Origin: Bacillota bacterium
GTDB taxonomy: Bacteria > Bacillota > Clostridia > Lachnospirales > Bianqueaceae
Length of the DNA stretch: 64,000 nucleotides
Direction of reading: 5' to 3'
Assembly (NCBI GenBank): GCA_017441925.1
Contig: JAFRUE010000004.1
Span: 1-64,000 of the forward strand
Position numbers and translations under genes: made by a program. Below are positions 1 to 8,886 of this stretch, piece after piece; within the stretch, counting starts at the first letter, position 1; each line of letters begins with the position of its first letter. The notes below the pieces were generated by a model. It saw only the letters and a program-made list of their open reading frames with translations. It had not been told where the DNA came from and did no database searches.

Positions 1-2
1 CG

Positions 3-767
3 CGCGGGACGCTCGGAGGCCTGTTTATTCTGGCGTTTATGAAGCTGAAGCGCGGACGGGCAGCGGAGCGGCTGCCGACGCGCACGTTCATCGGGCTTGC
101 CGTAACCGGCGCGATCATGGGGATCAACTGGATCCTGTTGTTTGAGGCATACAACTATACGACGATCGCAGTGGCGACACTCTGCTACTATATGCAGCCG
201 ACGATCGTAATGCTCCTGTCGCCGCTGATCTTTAAAGAAAAACTGACCGCGAAAAAAGCTGTCTGTGCTGCTGTCGCGGTCATCGGAATCATTCTGGTGT
301 CGGGCGTAACGGAAGGCGGAGATCCGCAGGCAGGCAATCTGCGCGGGATCCTGCTCGGCCTCGGCGCAGCGGTCTTCTATTCCGGCGTTGTGATCCGGAA
401 CAAACGGATCAGCGGAGTAGAGGCTTACACGAAAACGACGATCCAGCTTTTTGCGGCCGGTACGGTCATGATCCCGTATCTGATCCTGACGGGTGGGTCA
501 GTCGGTGGCGATCTCAGCGCAGCTACCGTGATCCTCCTGATTGTTGTCGGTCTCGTCCATACAGGAATCGCATACGTCCTGTATTTCGGAAGCATAAATG
601 GGCTGAAAGCGCAGTCCGCAGCGATCCTGAGCTATATCGACCCGGTCGCCGCACTGCTGTTCTCGGCAGTTTTCCTGAAGGAACCGCTGAGCCTGTCCGG
701 TATCATCGGTGCGGTCCTGATCATCGGTTCCGCTCTCTTCAGCGAAATCCGGACAAACGCACAATAA
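3..767 (+). CDS. EamA/DMT-family transporter, 5'-truncated by window edge
   Basis: This is the C-terminal part of a drug/metabolite transporter superfamily (EamA domain) integral membrane protein. The reading frame is open to the first base of the window (RGTLGGLFILAF precedes the first internal Met at 39), so the true start lies outside. Several hydrophobic helices are visible, including a second EamA repeat with GLGAAVFYSGVVI near the middle and SYIDPVAALLFSAVFLKEPLS near the end, which is the hallmark of the family's second half. It probably exports or imports a small metabolite; the substrate cannot be read from sequence. It converges on the lipoprotein gene at 922-2712, with a strong hairpin between them. 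Confidence 0.85.
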   Translation, partial: RGTLGGLFILAFMKLKRGRAAERLPTRTFIGLAVTGAIMGINWILLFEAYNYTTIAVATLCYYMQPTIVMLLSPLIFKEKLTAKKAVCAAVAVIGIILVSGVTEGGDPQAGNLRGILLGLGAAVFYSGVVIRNKRISGVEAYTKTTIQLFAAGTVMIPYLILTGGSVGGDLSAATVILLIVVGLVHTGIAYVLYFGSINGLKAQSAAILSYIDPVAALLFSAVFLKEPLSLSGIIGAVLIIGSALFSEIRTNAQ

Positions 768-849
768 ATACATCAGAGCCTGTCCGCACGCATAGAATAG
801 ACATATCGTCAGACCTCCAGCACAGAATTGATCATTTCTGTATAAAAAT

Positions 850-899
850 CCCCTCTCCGCAAAAACCTTTTGCGCAAGCAATGTTTTTGCGGAGAGGGG
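850..899. terminator. Bidirectional terminator between convergent genes
   Basis: A perfect 17-bp inverted repeat (850-866 against 883-899, arms starting CCCCTCTCCGC) with a 16-nt loop. The minus-strand side is followed by ATTTTTAT and the plus-strand side by GGTTTATA. It sits between the convergent transporter and lipoprotein genes. Confidence 0.85.
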
Positions 900-921
900 G
901 TTTATACTGTTAAAACTGTAA

Positions 922-2712
922 TCAATTCTGTGCCAGTGGCCTCACGATATGATAGTACCAGTTCGCACCGGCGATGGATCCGATCGGCGTAACGACCGCG
1001 AGATCGCCGTTTTCATCGATGAACATCATCAGATTGACCGTGATGTTCTCGTCTGAGCCGGTCCAGTCGCGCTGCTGCTGATAGAAAGTGTCTTTGTATT
1101 CAGCCGGCACTTCAGCGAACAGATCGTCATAATACTGGACGGCAGCTTCTTTCATGACTTTGAGGAATCCGTCGTAATCGAGCCCGAAACGCTGCAGCAG
1201 TTCGAAGTTGGGGACGGAGCGGCCCATCGAGAAATCGTAATTGCAGACGTAGTAATCCGTAAAGGACATATTCGATTCCATCTCGATGACGAGCGAGACC
1301 ATGGTGTCGTGCCAATAGGAATCCCAGTGGATATCGTAGAAGTTGAGGCCGTATTTCTGCTCCATGTCCTCATACGCCTGGAAGACTTTCTCGCCGCAGT
1401 TCTGGCGGATCTCGTCGTTGATCCTGTTGGCTTCCGGCGTCGTCGCGGTAAGCATCGGCGCGTAGAAAGAGTACTCCCATTGCGTATCGAATTGGTCCTT
1501 ATAAGTGCCTTCATCATTGAAGAATTCCCAGAGAAGGCTGTCATCATAGGTCCTGTTCGCGGCAAAATCCGGGAAGACCCATCCATCGGCCATCGGCGTG
1601 AATGTCATGGAATTATAGACAGGGAGCAGCTTTTCGTCATCGTTCACATCCGCAAGAACAAGATTGCCGTCTTTGAGTTCCCAGGAGAGATTGAATTCAT
1701 AAGGCATATCGCCCCAACCGGCTCTTTCGGTCAGGATAAAGACCGTGCCGTCTTCCCTGACCTTCCAGAAACCGTGGTGGAACTGCATCGGTTCATCCTG
1801 CTTCTGGAGAAGAATATCGACCAGCCCTTTATCCATGAACTCGATATAAATGGCGGACAAAGGAAGCTCTGATGTCCACTTGCCGATCATTTCCTTAGGG
1901 CCTCCGACCTCATCGCCGAAATAGTCGAGCAGTGGTTCATAATTGTGCAGAGCCCTGGCGGAATCGCTGCGTTCATACGGGATGGACGAGGCCATATCCG
2001 GGGTGATCTCAAGCTTGGTACCGGTAACGGAGAGATTGCAGCCTTCCCTTGGATTCATATACTGTCCTCCGTAAGCGAAACCAGAGGACTCCATGCGGGT
2101 ACCGTGGAGATCGGTCACATCCTTGGAAGAGAGCAGGGACGGATCATCCGGACGGAATTCATCGATCTCAAAAGTATAATAAGCGCCTTTTGTCGCGTCA
2201 TCATACCAGCCGCGCTCCATCAGGAGGACGCCGCCGATCTCGAAGATCTCCAGCGTGGATCTTGCACCGTCCGGTTCGGCAGGACCGTTGAAACTTCCCA
2301 AGAGGGCGGTCCGGAGATCTGTTGTCTGAACGGGTTCGGGTTTCGAAGATTCTTCTTTAGAAGATTCGGCCTTGGAGGATTCTTCGGCTTTGGACGATTC
2401 CTCGGTCTTGCTGCTCTCGGCTTTAGAGGACTCTTCAGCCTGAGACGATTCCTCCGGTTGGGAGGATTCTTCGGCTTTGGACGATTCCTCGGCCTGAGAT
2501 GAATCTTCGGCCTTGCTCTCCGGCGCAGAGGCTTCGTCCTTGCCGGAATTTCCGATTAGGCCCGAGATCGTTTTGCCGGATGAATTTGCGGAATTACCGG
2601 ACGGGGCCGGAGGATTGCCGGCAGAACTGTTTCCTCCTGGTACGACCTGAATGCAGCCTGAGAACAGAAAAACGATTATAAGCAAAACAGCCAGTCCTTT
2701 ATATTTTTTCAT
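922..2712 (-). CDS. Putative lipoprotein with Ser/Glu/Lys repeat linker
   Basis: A 596-residue exported protein. It starts with a lipoprotein signal (hydrophobic stretch, then LFSGC with the lipobox Cys at about residue 20). Residues roughly 65-128 are a low-complexity linker built from repeats such as SKAEESS and SQPEESS, which would act as a charged spacer between the lipid anchor and the globular part. The remaining 450 residues contain Trp/Tyr-rich beta-strand-like sequence and no domain I can name; the last 200 residues weakly resemble DUF3298-type exported domains, which is only an impression. The start is supported by AGGAGG 8 nt upstream. Monocistronic, ending at the shared hairpin at 850-899. 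Role unknown. Confidence 0.8.
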   Translation of the reverse strand: MKKYKGLAVLLIIVFLFSGCIQVVPGGNSSAGNPPAPSGNSANSSGKTISGLIGNSGKDEASAPESKAEDSSQAEESSKAEESSQPEESSQAEESSKAESSKTEESSKAEESSKAESSKEESSKPEPVQTTDLRTALLGSFNGPAEPDGARSTLEIFEIGGVLLMERGWYDDATKGAYYTFEIDEFRPDDPSLLSSKDVTDLHGTRMESSGFAYGGQYMNPREGCNLSVTGTKLEITPDMASSIPYERSDSARALHNYEPLLDYFGDEVGGPKEMIGKWTSELPLSAIYIEFMDKGLVDILLQKQDEPMQFHHGFWKVREDGTVFILTERAGWGDMPYEFNLSWELKDGNLVLADVNDDEKLLPVYNSMTFTPMADGWVFPDFAANRTYDDSLLWEFFNDEGTYKDQFDTQWEYSFYAPMLTATTPEANRINDEIRQNCGEKVFQAYEDMEQKYGLNFYDIHWDSYWHDTMVSLVIEMESNMSFTDYYVCNYDFSMGRSVPNFELLQRFGLDYDGFLKVMKEAAVQYYDDLFAEVPAEYKDTFYQQQRDWTGSDENITVNLMMFIDENGDLAVVTPIGSIAGANWYYHIVRPLAQN

Positions 2713-2857
2713 GAGGAACCTCCTGCTTTTTTCAGACGAATGACCGTAAAGTAACTATCTGAATGATATCACGGATCGGTATCAAAAGCAAGACCGGGAG
2801 CGCTGATTCATGTTACAGGTCTTTGACAATTTGCATGAAAAGCATACCACAGCTGTG

Positions 2858-2906
2858 AAAAAAGCGGACTCCGCCGGCCGGCGATGCAAACCGGCAGCAG
2901 AGTCCG
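2858..2906 (-). terminator. Rho-independent terminator after HicB gene
   Basis: On the minus strand a GC-rich stem (CGGACTC...GAGTCCG outer arms, CCGG inner arms, 2865-2906) is followed by CTTTTTTC (2858-2864). It lies about 40 nt past the stop of the HicB-like gene and would end the metallo-hydrolase/HicB transcript. Confidence 0.85.
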
Positions 2907-2944
2907 TTTATGTTCAGTCTGCAGTATGAGAGAAGACCGGGATG

Positions 2945-3220
2945 CTATTCATCCCATCCGTCTGTCAGCCGGACGATCGCGCCGATCTCGCGGACAAATT
3001 CGCCCGGAGCAAGCGACATATCGTCACGGTCAGTCGTAGGCGGCAGACCGCCGTTATCCTCCAGTTCCACACGGATCCAGGCTTCTAACGCGTCCCTCGC
3101 GTCATCCAGTGCGTCGTAAAGTGTCCCTCCGCGGAAGCGGCAGCCATCGAGATCCGGAAAATAGCCGGAATACCGGCCGTTTTCCTCCGGCTTCAATACT
3201 GCGGGATATACAAATTTCAT
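2945..3220 (-). CDS. HicB-family antitoxin-like protein (orphan)
   Basis: A 91-residue protein of the HicB_like antitoxin type. The N-terminal half has the typical partial RNase H-like pattern (FVYPAVLKPEENGRYSGYFPDLDGC) followed by the segment GTLYDALDDARDALEAWI, which pairs two strands and a helix as in HicB. No HicA-type dsRBD toxin (about 60-80 residues with a G-S-H-x-x-x motif) is visible on either side. The C-terminus has no obvious HTH or RHH DNA-binding domain. It lies 7 nt downstream of the metallo-hydrolase gene and is probably cotranscribed with it. It may be a solitary HicB that has lost its toxin or regulates another process. Confidence 0.75.
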   Translation of the reverse strand: MKFVYPAVLKPEENGRYSGYFPDLDGCRFRGGTLYDALDDARDALEAWIRVELEDNGGLPPTTDRDDMSLAPGEFVREIGAIVRLTDGWDE

Positions 3221-3227
3221 AAGAGAA

Positions 3228-4103
3228 TCATTCCTTTCCGGCTTCCGGATAAGTTTCCGGATAGAAGAGTTTTACAGCCCCCGCACGGTTGCGGAGCACG
3301 TCGCCCCAGGCGTAATCCGCGACGAAAACACTGTAATCATTGGTGTCGGCAGGGATGTTCGGGACGATATTGGCTTGATTATAATGGCTCGCGAGCGCGA
3401 TATCGACCGGCAGTTCCGCCAGTTCATAACAGTCGCGGATGAAACGGTGCGCCATCTCCTCCGGATAACCGTATCTACGCAGCGTCTCAGACCGCATCAT
3501 CGGATCGACGCCAAGGCCGCCGTGCAGTGCCACATGATAAGTCTGTCCCGTTGCGTCATCCGTATCGTCGAAGAAAAAGCTCGTAACGCCGGGTGTGTGG
3601 CCGGGACAGAGGCGTGTACGGATCGTGAAGCGTCCCATCCGAACCGGTCTATCGTCGTCGTAGAAATCCGTCACCGCATAAGGCGTCACACGGAATGGAG
3701 AAGTGTCTCCGGCGTGCTTCTGGTGTTCGATCTCGTCTTCACGGGAGAGCCAGATCTCACAGCCGCTGAGCTCATGAAGAACACGCGCGTTTGCCGTATG
3801 ATCCCAGTGCCAGTGCGTCAGGAAGATCTTGCGGATATCGCGCGGATCATGGCCGGACTGCCAGATCCGGTCAAGCGTCAGATAGAAGGTCTCAGGATTC
3901 AGTCCGGTGTCGAAGAGAATGCATCCGTCTCCGGTATCCAGCAGGAAGACCGCGACATTGTCCTGTCCGCCGACGTTCCAGACGTGCGGCGCATTGCGGA
4001 AACAGGGTATAGCGTGTTCCCAGTGTACAGCCATGGAACTGTTGTCGAGCCGTCCCGCCGGCTGCGCATAAAAGAACTTTTTAGGCGCGGATGCTGCATT
4101 CAT
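3228..4103 (-). CDS. MBL-fold metallo-hydrolase (lactonase-like)
   Basis: A 291-residue cytosolic metallo-beta-lactamase-fold hydrolase. The zinc motif HWHWDH is present (LTHWHWDHTAN), with a later CPGHTPG and a C-terminal ASHY segment, as in the N-acyl homoserine lactonase-like branch of the family. The substrate cannot be assigned; quorum-signal hydrolysis is not implied. I place the start at the ATG ending at 4103 because GGGAGG precedes it by 8 nt and the promoter lies just upstream. The frame stays open further upstream, but that stretch covers the promoter. HicB follows after 7 nt. The gene is divergent from pyrC. Confidence 0.82.
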   Translation of the reverse strand: MNAASAPKKFFYAQPAGRLDNSSMAVHWEHAIPCFRNAPHVWNVGGQDNVAVFLLDTGDGCILFDTGLNPETFYLTLDRIWQSGHDPRDIRKIFLTHWHWDHTANARVLHELSGCEIWLSREDEIEHQKHAGDTSPFRVTPYAVTDFYDDDRPVRMGRFTIRTRLCPGHTPGVTSFFFDDTDDATGQTYHVALHGGLGVDPMMRSETLRRYGYPEEMAHRFIRDCYELAELPVDIALASHYNQANIVPNIPADTNDYSVFVADYAWGDVLRNRAGAVKLFYPETYPEAGKE

Positions 4104-4133
4104 ACGATGGACCTCCCTTTCAGAGATATACGT

Positions 4134-4162
4134 ATTATAGCATATCCGCGGGGACAAGACAA
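4134..4162 (-). promoter_or_regulatory. Sigma-A promoter for metallo-hydrolase gene
   Basis: Reading the minus strand: TTGTCT (4162-4157), 17-nt spacer, TATAAT (4139-4134). Its -35 box lies 2 nt from the -35 box of the divergent pyrC promoter. Confidence 0.75.
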
Positions 4163-4164
4163 TC

Positions 4165-4193
4165 TCGACAGAGAATCTTTCCTGTGTTATAAT
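4165..4193 (+). promoter_or_regulatory. Sigma-A promoter for pyrC
   Basis: TCGACA (4165-4170), 17-nt spacer, TATAAT (4188-4193). The predicted start site near 4200 leaves a leader of only about 22 nt, too short for a classical pyrimidine attenuator. Confidence 0.75.
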
Positions 4194-4222
4194 CGAAGTG
4201 ATCACAGATTGCGGAGGTGCCT

Positions 4223-5569
4223 ATGAATACGCTGCTGATCCGGCAGGGGACAGTTATTGATCCGGAAAACGGACTTTTTGATAAGAGAGATATTCTGGTC
4301 GTGGAAGGCAAGATCGGTATAGTGGCAAGACGCTATGTGGGCAGTCTGCCGGCGGGAGCCGAGGTCGTGGATGCTGAGGGCAAATGGGTCATGCCGGGTC
4401 TCATCGATCTGCATGTGCATTTCCGCGATCCGGGCCTGACCTATAAAGAGACGATCGCATCGGGAAGTGCCGCGGCTGCAGCCGGCGGATTTACAACGGT
4501 CTGCGCGATGCCCAATACAAAGCCGGTCGCGGACAGTCCGGAGACTGTCGCATATGAGCTTGCGGAGGCGGAGAAAGCCGGGCTTTGCCGGGTGCTGCCG
4601 ATCGGATCTGTCACCATTGGACAGAAAGGCGGGGAGAACGTCGATTTCGCGGCGCTGCTCGAAGCCGGGATCTGCGCGGTCAGTGAAGACGGACAGTCCG
4701 TCGCGGACGCCGGACTGATGAAGCAGGCGATGCAGCGCTGTGCGGAGCTGGGCATCCCGATCTTTGATCACTGTGAGGAAAAAACGCTTGCAGGCGGCTG
4801 CATCAATGACGGAGAGGTTTCTGCTGCACTGGGTCTGCCGGGCTTGTCCAGAGATGCGGAGAACGCGATGACGGCGCGGGAGATCCTGCTCGCTGCAAGT
4901 ACCGGCGCACAGCTGCATATCTGTCACGTCAGCACGAAGGAATGCGTTGCAATGATCCGCTTCGCCAAAGCGCAGGGGATTCCTGTCACCGCTGAGGTCT
5001 GCCCGCATCATTTCTCACTGACGGATACGGATATCCTGGAGAACGCGAGGTCCAGGGAGGACGGCAGTACGCCGTTTCATCCTGTCAAACTGCTCTCCAA
5101 TCTCAAGATGAATCCCCCGCTGCGGACCGAGGCGGATGTACAGGCGATCCTGGAGGGTCTGCAGGACGGGACACTTGAGGTAATCTCGACCGATCACGCG
5201 CCACACAGCCGTGAGGAGAAGACAGATGATCTGCGGAAGTCGATGAACGGCATCATCGGGCTGGAGACAGCTTTTGCCGTGACGAAGAAGACTCTGGTCG
5301 ACACAGGTCTGATCACGCCGATGCAGCTCGTACAGCTCATGAGCGCGAACCCTGCGAAAGTACTGCAGGGCAACAGTCGGCTGCGTTTCGCAGGCGGGAC
5401 ACTCTCGGTCGGAGCACCGGCGGATATCTGTATCGCGGATCCGGATACGGAATATACGGTCGGGGACAGTTTTGCATCGCAGGCCTCCAACAGCCCGTAT
5501 ATCGGCTGGACGATGAAGGGCCGTGTGATCCGTACGATCCTCGGCGGCCGGACGGTGTGGAAACTGTAA
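4223..5569 (+). CDS. pyrC: Dihydroorotase
   Basis: Zinc amidohydrolase that cyclises carbamoyl-aspartate to dihydroorotate in de novo pyrimidine synthesis. It has 448 residues, normal for the class I bacterial enzyme. The metal-binding HVHFRDPG motif follows MPGLIDL near residue 60, and the late STDHAPHSREEK motif supplies the catalytic Asp and substrate contacts. GCGGAGG at 4211-4217 favours ATG 4223 over an upstream in-frame GTG at 4217 that overlaps the ribosome-binding site. It stands alone rather than in a pyr operon, divergent from the metallo-hydrolase. The thrS promoter begins 8 nt after its stop codon. Confidence 0.95.
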   Translation: MNTLLIRQGTVIDPENGLFDKRDILVVEGKIGIVARRYVGSLPAGAEVVDAEGKWVMPGLIDLHVHFRDPGLTYKETIASGSAAAAAGGFTTVCAMPNTKPVADSPETVAYELAEAEKAGLCRVLPIGSVTIGQKGGENVDFAALLEAGICAVSEDGQSVADAGLMKQAMQRCAELGIPIFDHCEEKTLAGGCINDGEVSAALGLPGLSRDAENAMTAREILLAASTGAQLHICHVSTKECVAMIRFAKAQGIPVTAEVCPHHFSLTDTDILENARSREDGSTPFHPVKLLSNLKMNPPLRTEADVQAILEGLQDGTLEVISTDHAPHSREEKTDDLRKSMNGIIGLETAFAVTKKTLVDTGLITPMQLVQLMSANPAKVLQGNSRLRFAGGTLSVGAPADICIADPDTEYTVGDSFASQASNSPYIGWTMKGRVIRTILGGRTVWKL

Positions 5570-5577
5570 AAATCCCC

Positions 5578-5605
5578 TTGACAAGCGCTATAAGAGTGTT
5601 ATAAT
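5578..5605 (+). promoter_or_regulatory. Sigma-A promoter of the thrS T-box transcript
   Basis: TTGACA (5578-5583), 16-nt spacer, TATAAT (5600-5605), immediately after pyrC. Confidence 0.85.
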
Positions 5606-5611
5606 ACGGTA

Positions 5612-5836
5612 TGCGGATTTTCCGCAGACAAAGCGATGACGAGAAGAGTAAGTCCGAAGGAAACGACAGAGAGGGTGCCAAACGGTGAGAGGCGCCTCGC
5701 GGATGACGGACCGAAGACCACCTCGGAGCGGCCCCAATCCGGCCCGTTGATCACGTTATCATCACAATGAAGCAACAAATAAGGGTGGAACCGCGGGAAT
5801 AACTCGCCCCTGACAGAATGCCTGTCAGGGGCTTTC
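5612..5836 (+). promoter_or_regulatory. T-box riboswitch leader (tRNA-Thr sensing)
   Basis: A leader RNA that lets uncharged tRNA-Thr switch on thrS. The conserved T-box AGGGTGGAACCGCG is at 5782-5795. Its UGGA bulge would pair with a tRNA 3' end UCCA. Stem I landmarks are AGAGAG followed by GGTGAGAGG around 5680-5697. The most likely specifier codon is ACC (Thr) at 5717-5719, in the context GAAG-ACC-ACCTCGGAG. An intrinsic terminator (GCCCCTGACAG at 5806-5816 with CTGTCAGGGGC at 5822-5832, then TTTCT) competes with the antiterminator. Downstream thrS confirms the specificity. Confidence 0.92.
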
Positions 5837-5872
5837 TGTATATTGTCTGCTTTATGCAAAGGAGGAAAAAGA

Positions 5873-7912
5873 ATGAAGATCACACTGAAGGACAGATCGG
5901 AGAAGGTCTACGGGAACGCGATGTCTGCTTATGAGATCGCTGCGGATCTTTCCGAGGGACTGGCGCGTGTAGCCTGTGCCTGCGAGATCGACGGGCAGAT
6001 CGCGGATCTGCGCACGGTCATCGACAAGGACGCAAATCTGAAGTTTCTGACGTTTGACGATGAGGAAGGCAAAAAGGTCTTCCGTCATACGACCGCGCAT
6101 GTGCTCGCGCAGGCCGTCAAGAGGCTGTATCCGAACGCAAAATGCGCGATCGGACCGGCGATCGACGACGGTTTCTATTATGATTTCGACATTCAGCCGC
6201 TGTCCCGCGAGGACCTCGACAAGATCGAGGCCGAGATGAAGAAAGTCATCAAGGAGAACCCCGAGATCAAGCGTTTCACGCTGCCCCGCGCGGAAGCCAT
6301 CGCACTGATGGAATCAAGAGGCGAGGACTATAAGGTCGAGATGATTGGCGACCTGCCGGAGGATACAGAGCTGTCCTTCTACGAGCAGGGCGAGTACATC
6401 GACATGTGCACGGGTCCGCATCTGATGAACATGAAGAACATCAAGGCGTTCAAGCTGATCTCTTCGTCCATGGCCTACTGGCGCGGCGACGAGAAAAAGG
6501 CGAGACTGCAGCGTATCTACGGCACGGCCTATACGAAGAAAGCTGATCTGGACGCGCATCTGGAGCGTCTGGAGGACGCGAAGCGCCGCGACCATAACAA
6601 GCTCGGCCGCGATATGGACCTGTTCACGACGGTCGACGTTATCGGACAGGGCCTGCCGCTTTTCATGCCTAAGGGCACGAAGATGATCCAGAAGATGCAG
6701 CGCTGGATCGAGGATCTCGAGGACTACGAGTGGGGATATGTCCGCACGAGGACGCCTTACATGGCCAAGTCCACGCTGTATAAGATTTCCGACCACTGGT
6801 ATCACTACAAGGACGGCATGTTCGTCTTTGGCTATGAGAATAAGGAAGACCTGAACAACGCCGAGGATGCCGCGCGCGAGATCCACGGAATTCAGGACCT
6901 CGCGATGATCGATGATGATAAGGACAGCGATGTCTACGCGCTGCGTCCGATGACGTGCCCGTTCCAGTATTTTGTCTACAAGGCCCGTCAGAAGAGCTAC
7001 CGCGACCTGCCGTACCGCATGGGCGAAACGTCCACGCTTTTCCGCAACGAGGATTCGGGCGAGATGCACGGTCTGACGCGCGTACGCCAGTTTACGATTT
7101 CTGAAGGACATCTGGTCTGCACGCCGGAACAGATCGACGAGGAGTTCAAGAACTGTGTCAAGCTGGCGACGTACTGCCTGACGACGCTGGGCCTGCAGAA
7201 CGATGTAACGTATCGTTTCTCAAAGTGGGATCCGGCACATGCGGAGGATTATCTGGGAACAGCGGAGGACTGGGACCGCGTACAGAACGCGATGCGCCAG
7301 ATCCTCGACGAGATCGGCCTCAAGTACACGGAAGCCGAGGGCGAAGCCGCTTTCTACGGCCCGAAGCTGGACATTCAGGCCAAGAACGTTTATGGCAAGG
7401 AAGACACGATGATCACGATCCAGCTGGATATGTTCCTGTCCGAGCGCTATGACATGTATTATATCGACCGCGACGGCACGAAGAAGCGTCCCTATATCAT
7501 CCACAGGACGTCTCTGGGCTGCTACGAGCGCACGCTTGCCTGGCTGATCGAGAAGTACGCCGGCAAGTTCCCGACATGGCTGTGCGCGGAGCAGGTCCGT
7601 ATCCTGCCGATCTCCGAGAAGTATTTTGACTACGCGGAAAAGGTCCGCAAGGAACTGCGTGCGAACGGCGTCGATGTTACAGTCGATATGCGCGCGGAGA
7701 AGATCGGTCTTAAGATCCGCGAAGCCCGTATGGACAAGATCCCGTACATGCTGATCGTCGGCGAGAAGGAAGAAGCGGACGGAACGGTTTCGGTCCGCAG
7801 CCGTTTTGCGGGCGATGAAGGCGTTAAGCCGCTCGGTGAGTTTATCGACGCGATCTGCAAAGAGATCCGTACGAAGGAAATCCGTCAGGAACTGCCGCAG
7901 GCACAGGGGTAA
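5873..7912 (+). CDS. thrS: Threonyl-tRNA synthetase
   Basis: Class II aminoacyl-tRNA synthetase of 679 residues. It has an N-terminal TGS domain (ITLKDRSEKVYGN...), an editing/second additional domain beginning HTTAHVLAQAVKRLYP, the catalytic core with MTCPFQ (zinc Cys), FRNEDSGEMHGLTRVRQF and GCYERTLAWLIEKY, and a C-terminal anticodon-binding domain (RILPISEKYFDYAEKV). The start at ATG 5873 is set by AAGGAGG just upstream and matches the usual TGS start; the frame extends further upstream without support. Expression is governed by the T-box leader. The next gene begins 4 nt after the stop and so shares the transcript. Confidence 0.97.
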   Translation: MKITLKDRSEKVYGNAMSAYEIAADLSEGLARVACACEIDGQIADLRTVIDKDANLKFLTFDDEEGKKVFRHTTAHVLAQAVKRLYPNAKCAIGPAIDDGFYYDFDIQPLSREDLDKIEAEMKKVIKENPEIKRFTLPRAEAIALMESRGEDYKVEMIGDLPEDTELSFYEQGEYIDMCTGPHLMNMKNIKAFKLISSSMAYWRGDEKKARLQRIYGTAYTKKADLDAHLERLEDAKRRDHNKLGRDMDLFTTVDVIGQGLPLFMPKGTKMIQKMQRWIEDLEDYEWGYVRTRTPYMAKSTLYKISDHWYHYKDGMFVFGYENKEDLNNAEDAAREIHGIQDLAMIDDDKDSDVYALRPMTCPFQYFVYKARQKSYRDLPYRMGETSTLFRNEDSGEMHGLTRVRQFTISEGHLVCTPEQIDEEFKNCVKLATYCLTTLGLQNDVTYRFSKWDPAHAEDYLGTAEDWDRVQNAMRQILDEIGLKYTEAEGEAAFYGPKLDIQAKNVYGKEDTMITIQLDMFLSERYDMYYIDRDGTKKRPYIIHRTSLGCYERTLAWLIEKYAGKFPTWLCAEQVRILPISEKYFDYAEKVRKELRANGVDVTVDMRAEKIGLKIREARMDKIPYMLIVGEKEEADGTVSVRSRFAGDEGVKPLGEFIDAICKEIRTKEIRQELPQAQG

Positions 7913-7916
7913 AACA

Positions 7917-8855
7917 ATGATCAATTACAGAAAAGCCGCGATCGTGGGCATGGGCAACGTCGGCGCCTCGATCGCTTTCGCGCTGATGCAGAAGGATCTG
8001 TACAGTGAAATGGTTCTGATCGACGTGAACGCAGCCAAGGCCGAAGGAGAGGCGATGGACCTCTCCGACGGTCTGCCGTACGTCGGATCCATGCGGATCA
8101 CAAGCGGTACGTACGCAGACGTAGGGGACGCTTCTCTGATCATCATCACGGCCGGAGCCGCACAGAAGCCCGGTGAGACACGTCTTGATCTGGTCAAGAA
8201 GAATACCCGAATCATGAAATCCGTTATCGATGAGATCAAGAAGACGGGTTTTGAAGGGATCCTCCTGATCGTGGCGAATCCGGTCGATATTCTGACAAGG
8301 CAGGCGCAGATCCTGTCCGGCTATCCGGAATCCCGAGTCATCGGCAGCGGTACGGTCCTCGATACCGCCCGCCTGAAGGACGAGATTTCGCAGCACCTGG
8401 CAGTGGACGCGCGCAATGTGCATACGATGATCATCGGCGAGCACGGCGACAGCGAAGTTCCGATCTGGAGCATTACGAATATCGCCGGCGTTCCGCTGAC
8501 GGAGTTCTGTGAGCTGCGCGGATTCACGCATGATCATCAGGCAGCTATGAACGAGCTTTACGAGAACGTGCGCGACAGCGCCTATAAGATCATCGAGCGC
8601 AAGGGCTCGACCTATTACGGCATCGCGATGGCGGTCGCAAGGATCGCGTCCTGCATCGTCAAGGACGAGCATTCGGTGCTCCCTGTATCGGTCGCGCTGC
8701 ACGGCGAATACGGGATCGAGGACGTGCACCTGAGCATCCCCGCGATCGTCGGCCACGAAGGCGTTGAGAAAGTCCTGACCATCAAGCTTGACGACAAGGA
8801 GCTTGCACAGCTTCGCGCAAGTGCGGACGCGCTCAAGGCACTGCAGACGGAGTAA
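7917..8855 (+). CDS. ldh: L-lactate dehydrogenase
   Basis: NAD-dependent reduction of pyruvate to L-lactate during fermentation, 312 residues. The Rossmann motif GMGNVGAS sits at residues 11-18. Gln83 in AGAAQKPGETR marks lactate rather than malate specificity, where Arg would be expected. Arg89, Asn121, the Asp149/Arg152 pair and catalytic His176 (GEHGDSEVP) are all present. It begins 4 nt after thrS, an unusual pairing that places a fermentation enzyme downstream of a threonine-sensing T-box. A strong terminator follows. No separate promoter is obvious, though one inside thrS cannot be excluded. Confidence 0.93.
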   Translation: MINYRKAAIVGMGNVGASIAFALMQKDLYSEMVLIDVNAAKAEGEAMDLSDGLPYVGSMRITSGTYADVGDASLIIITAGAAQKPGETRLDLVKKNTRIMKSVIDEIKKTGFEGILLIVANPVDILTRQAQILSGYPESRVIGSGTVLDTARLKDEISQHLAVDARNVHTMIIGEHGDSEVPIWSITNIAGVPLTEFCELRGFTHDHQAAMNELYENVRDSAYKIIERKGSTYYGIAMAVARIASCIVKDEHSVLPVSVALHGEYGIEDVHLSIPAIVGHEGVEKVLTIKLDDKELAQLRASADALKALQTE

Positions 8856-8886
8856 AACGGACTGCTGCAGATGGTTTCGGATACAG

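Noticed and set aside
3228..4103. Naming the metallo-hydrolase as an AHL lactonase
   Set aside because: The HWHWDH motif is shared by many MBL-fold enzymes, and nothing in the context points to acyl-homoserine lactones.
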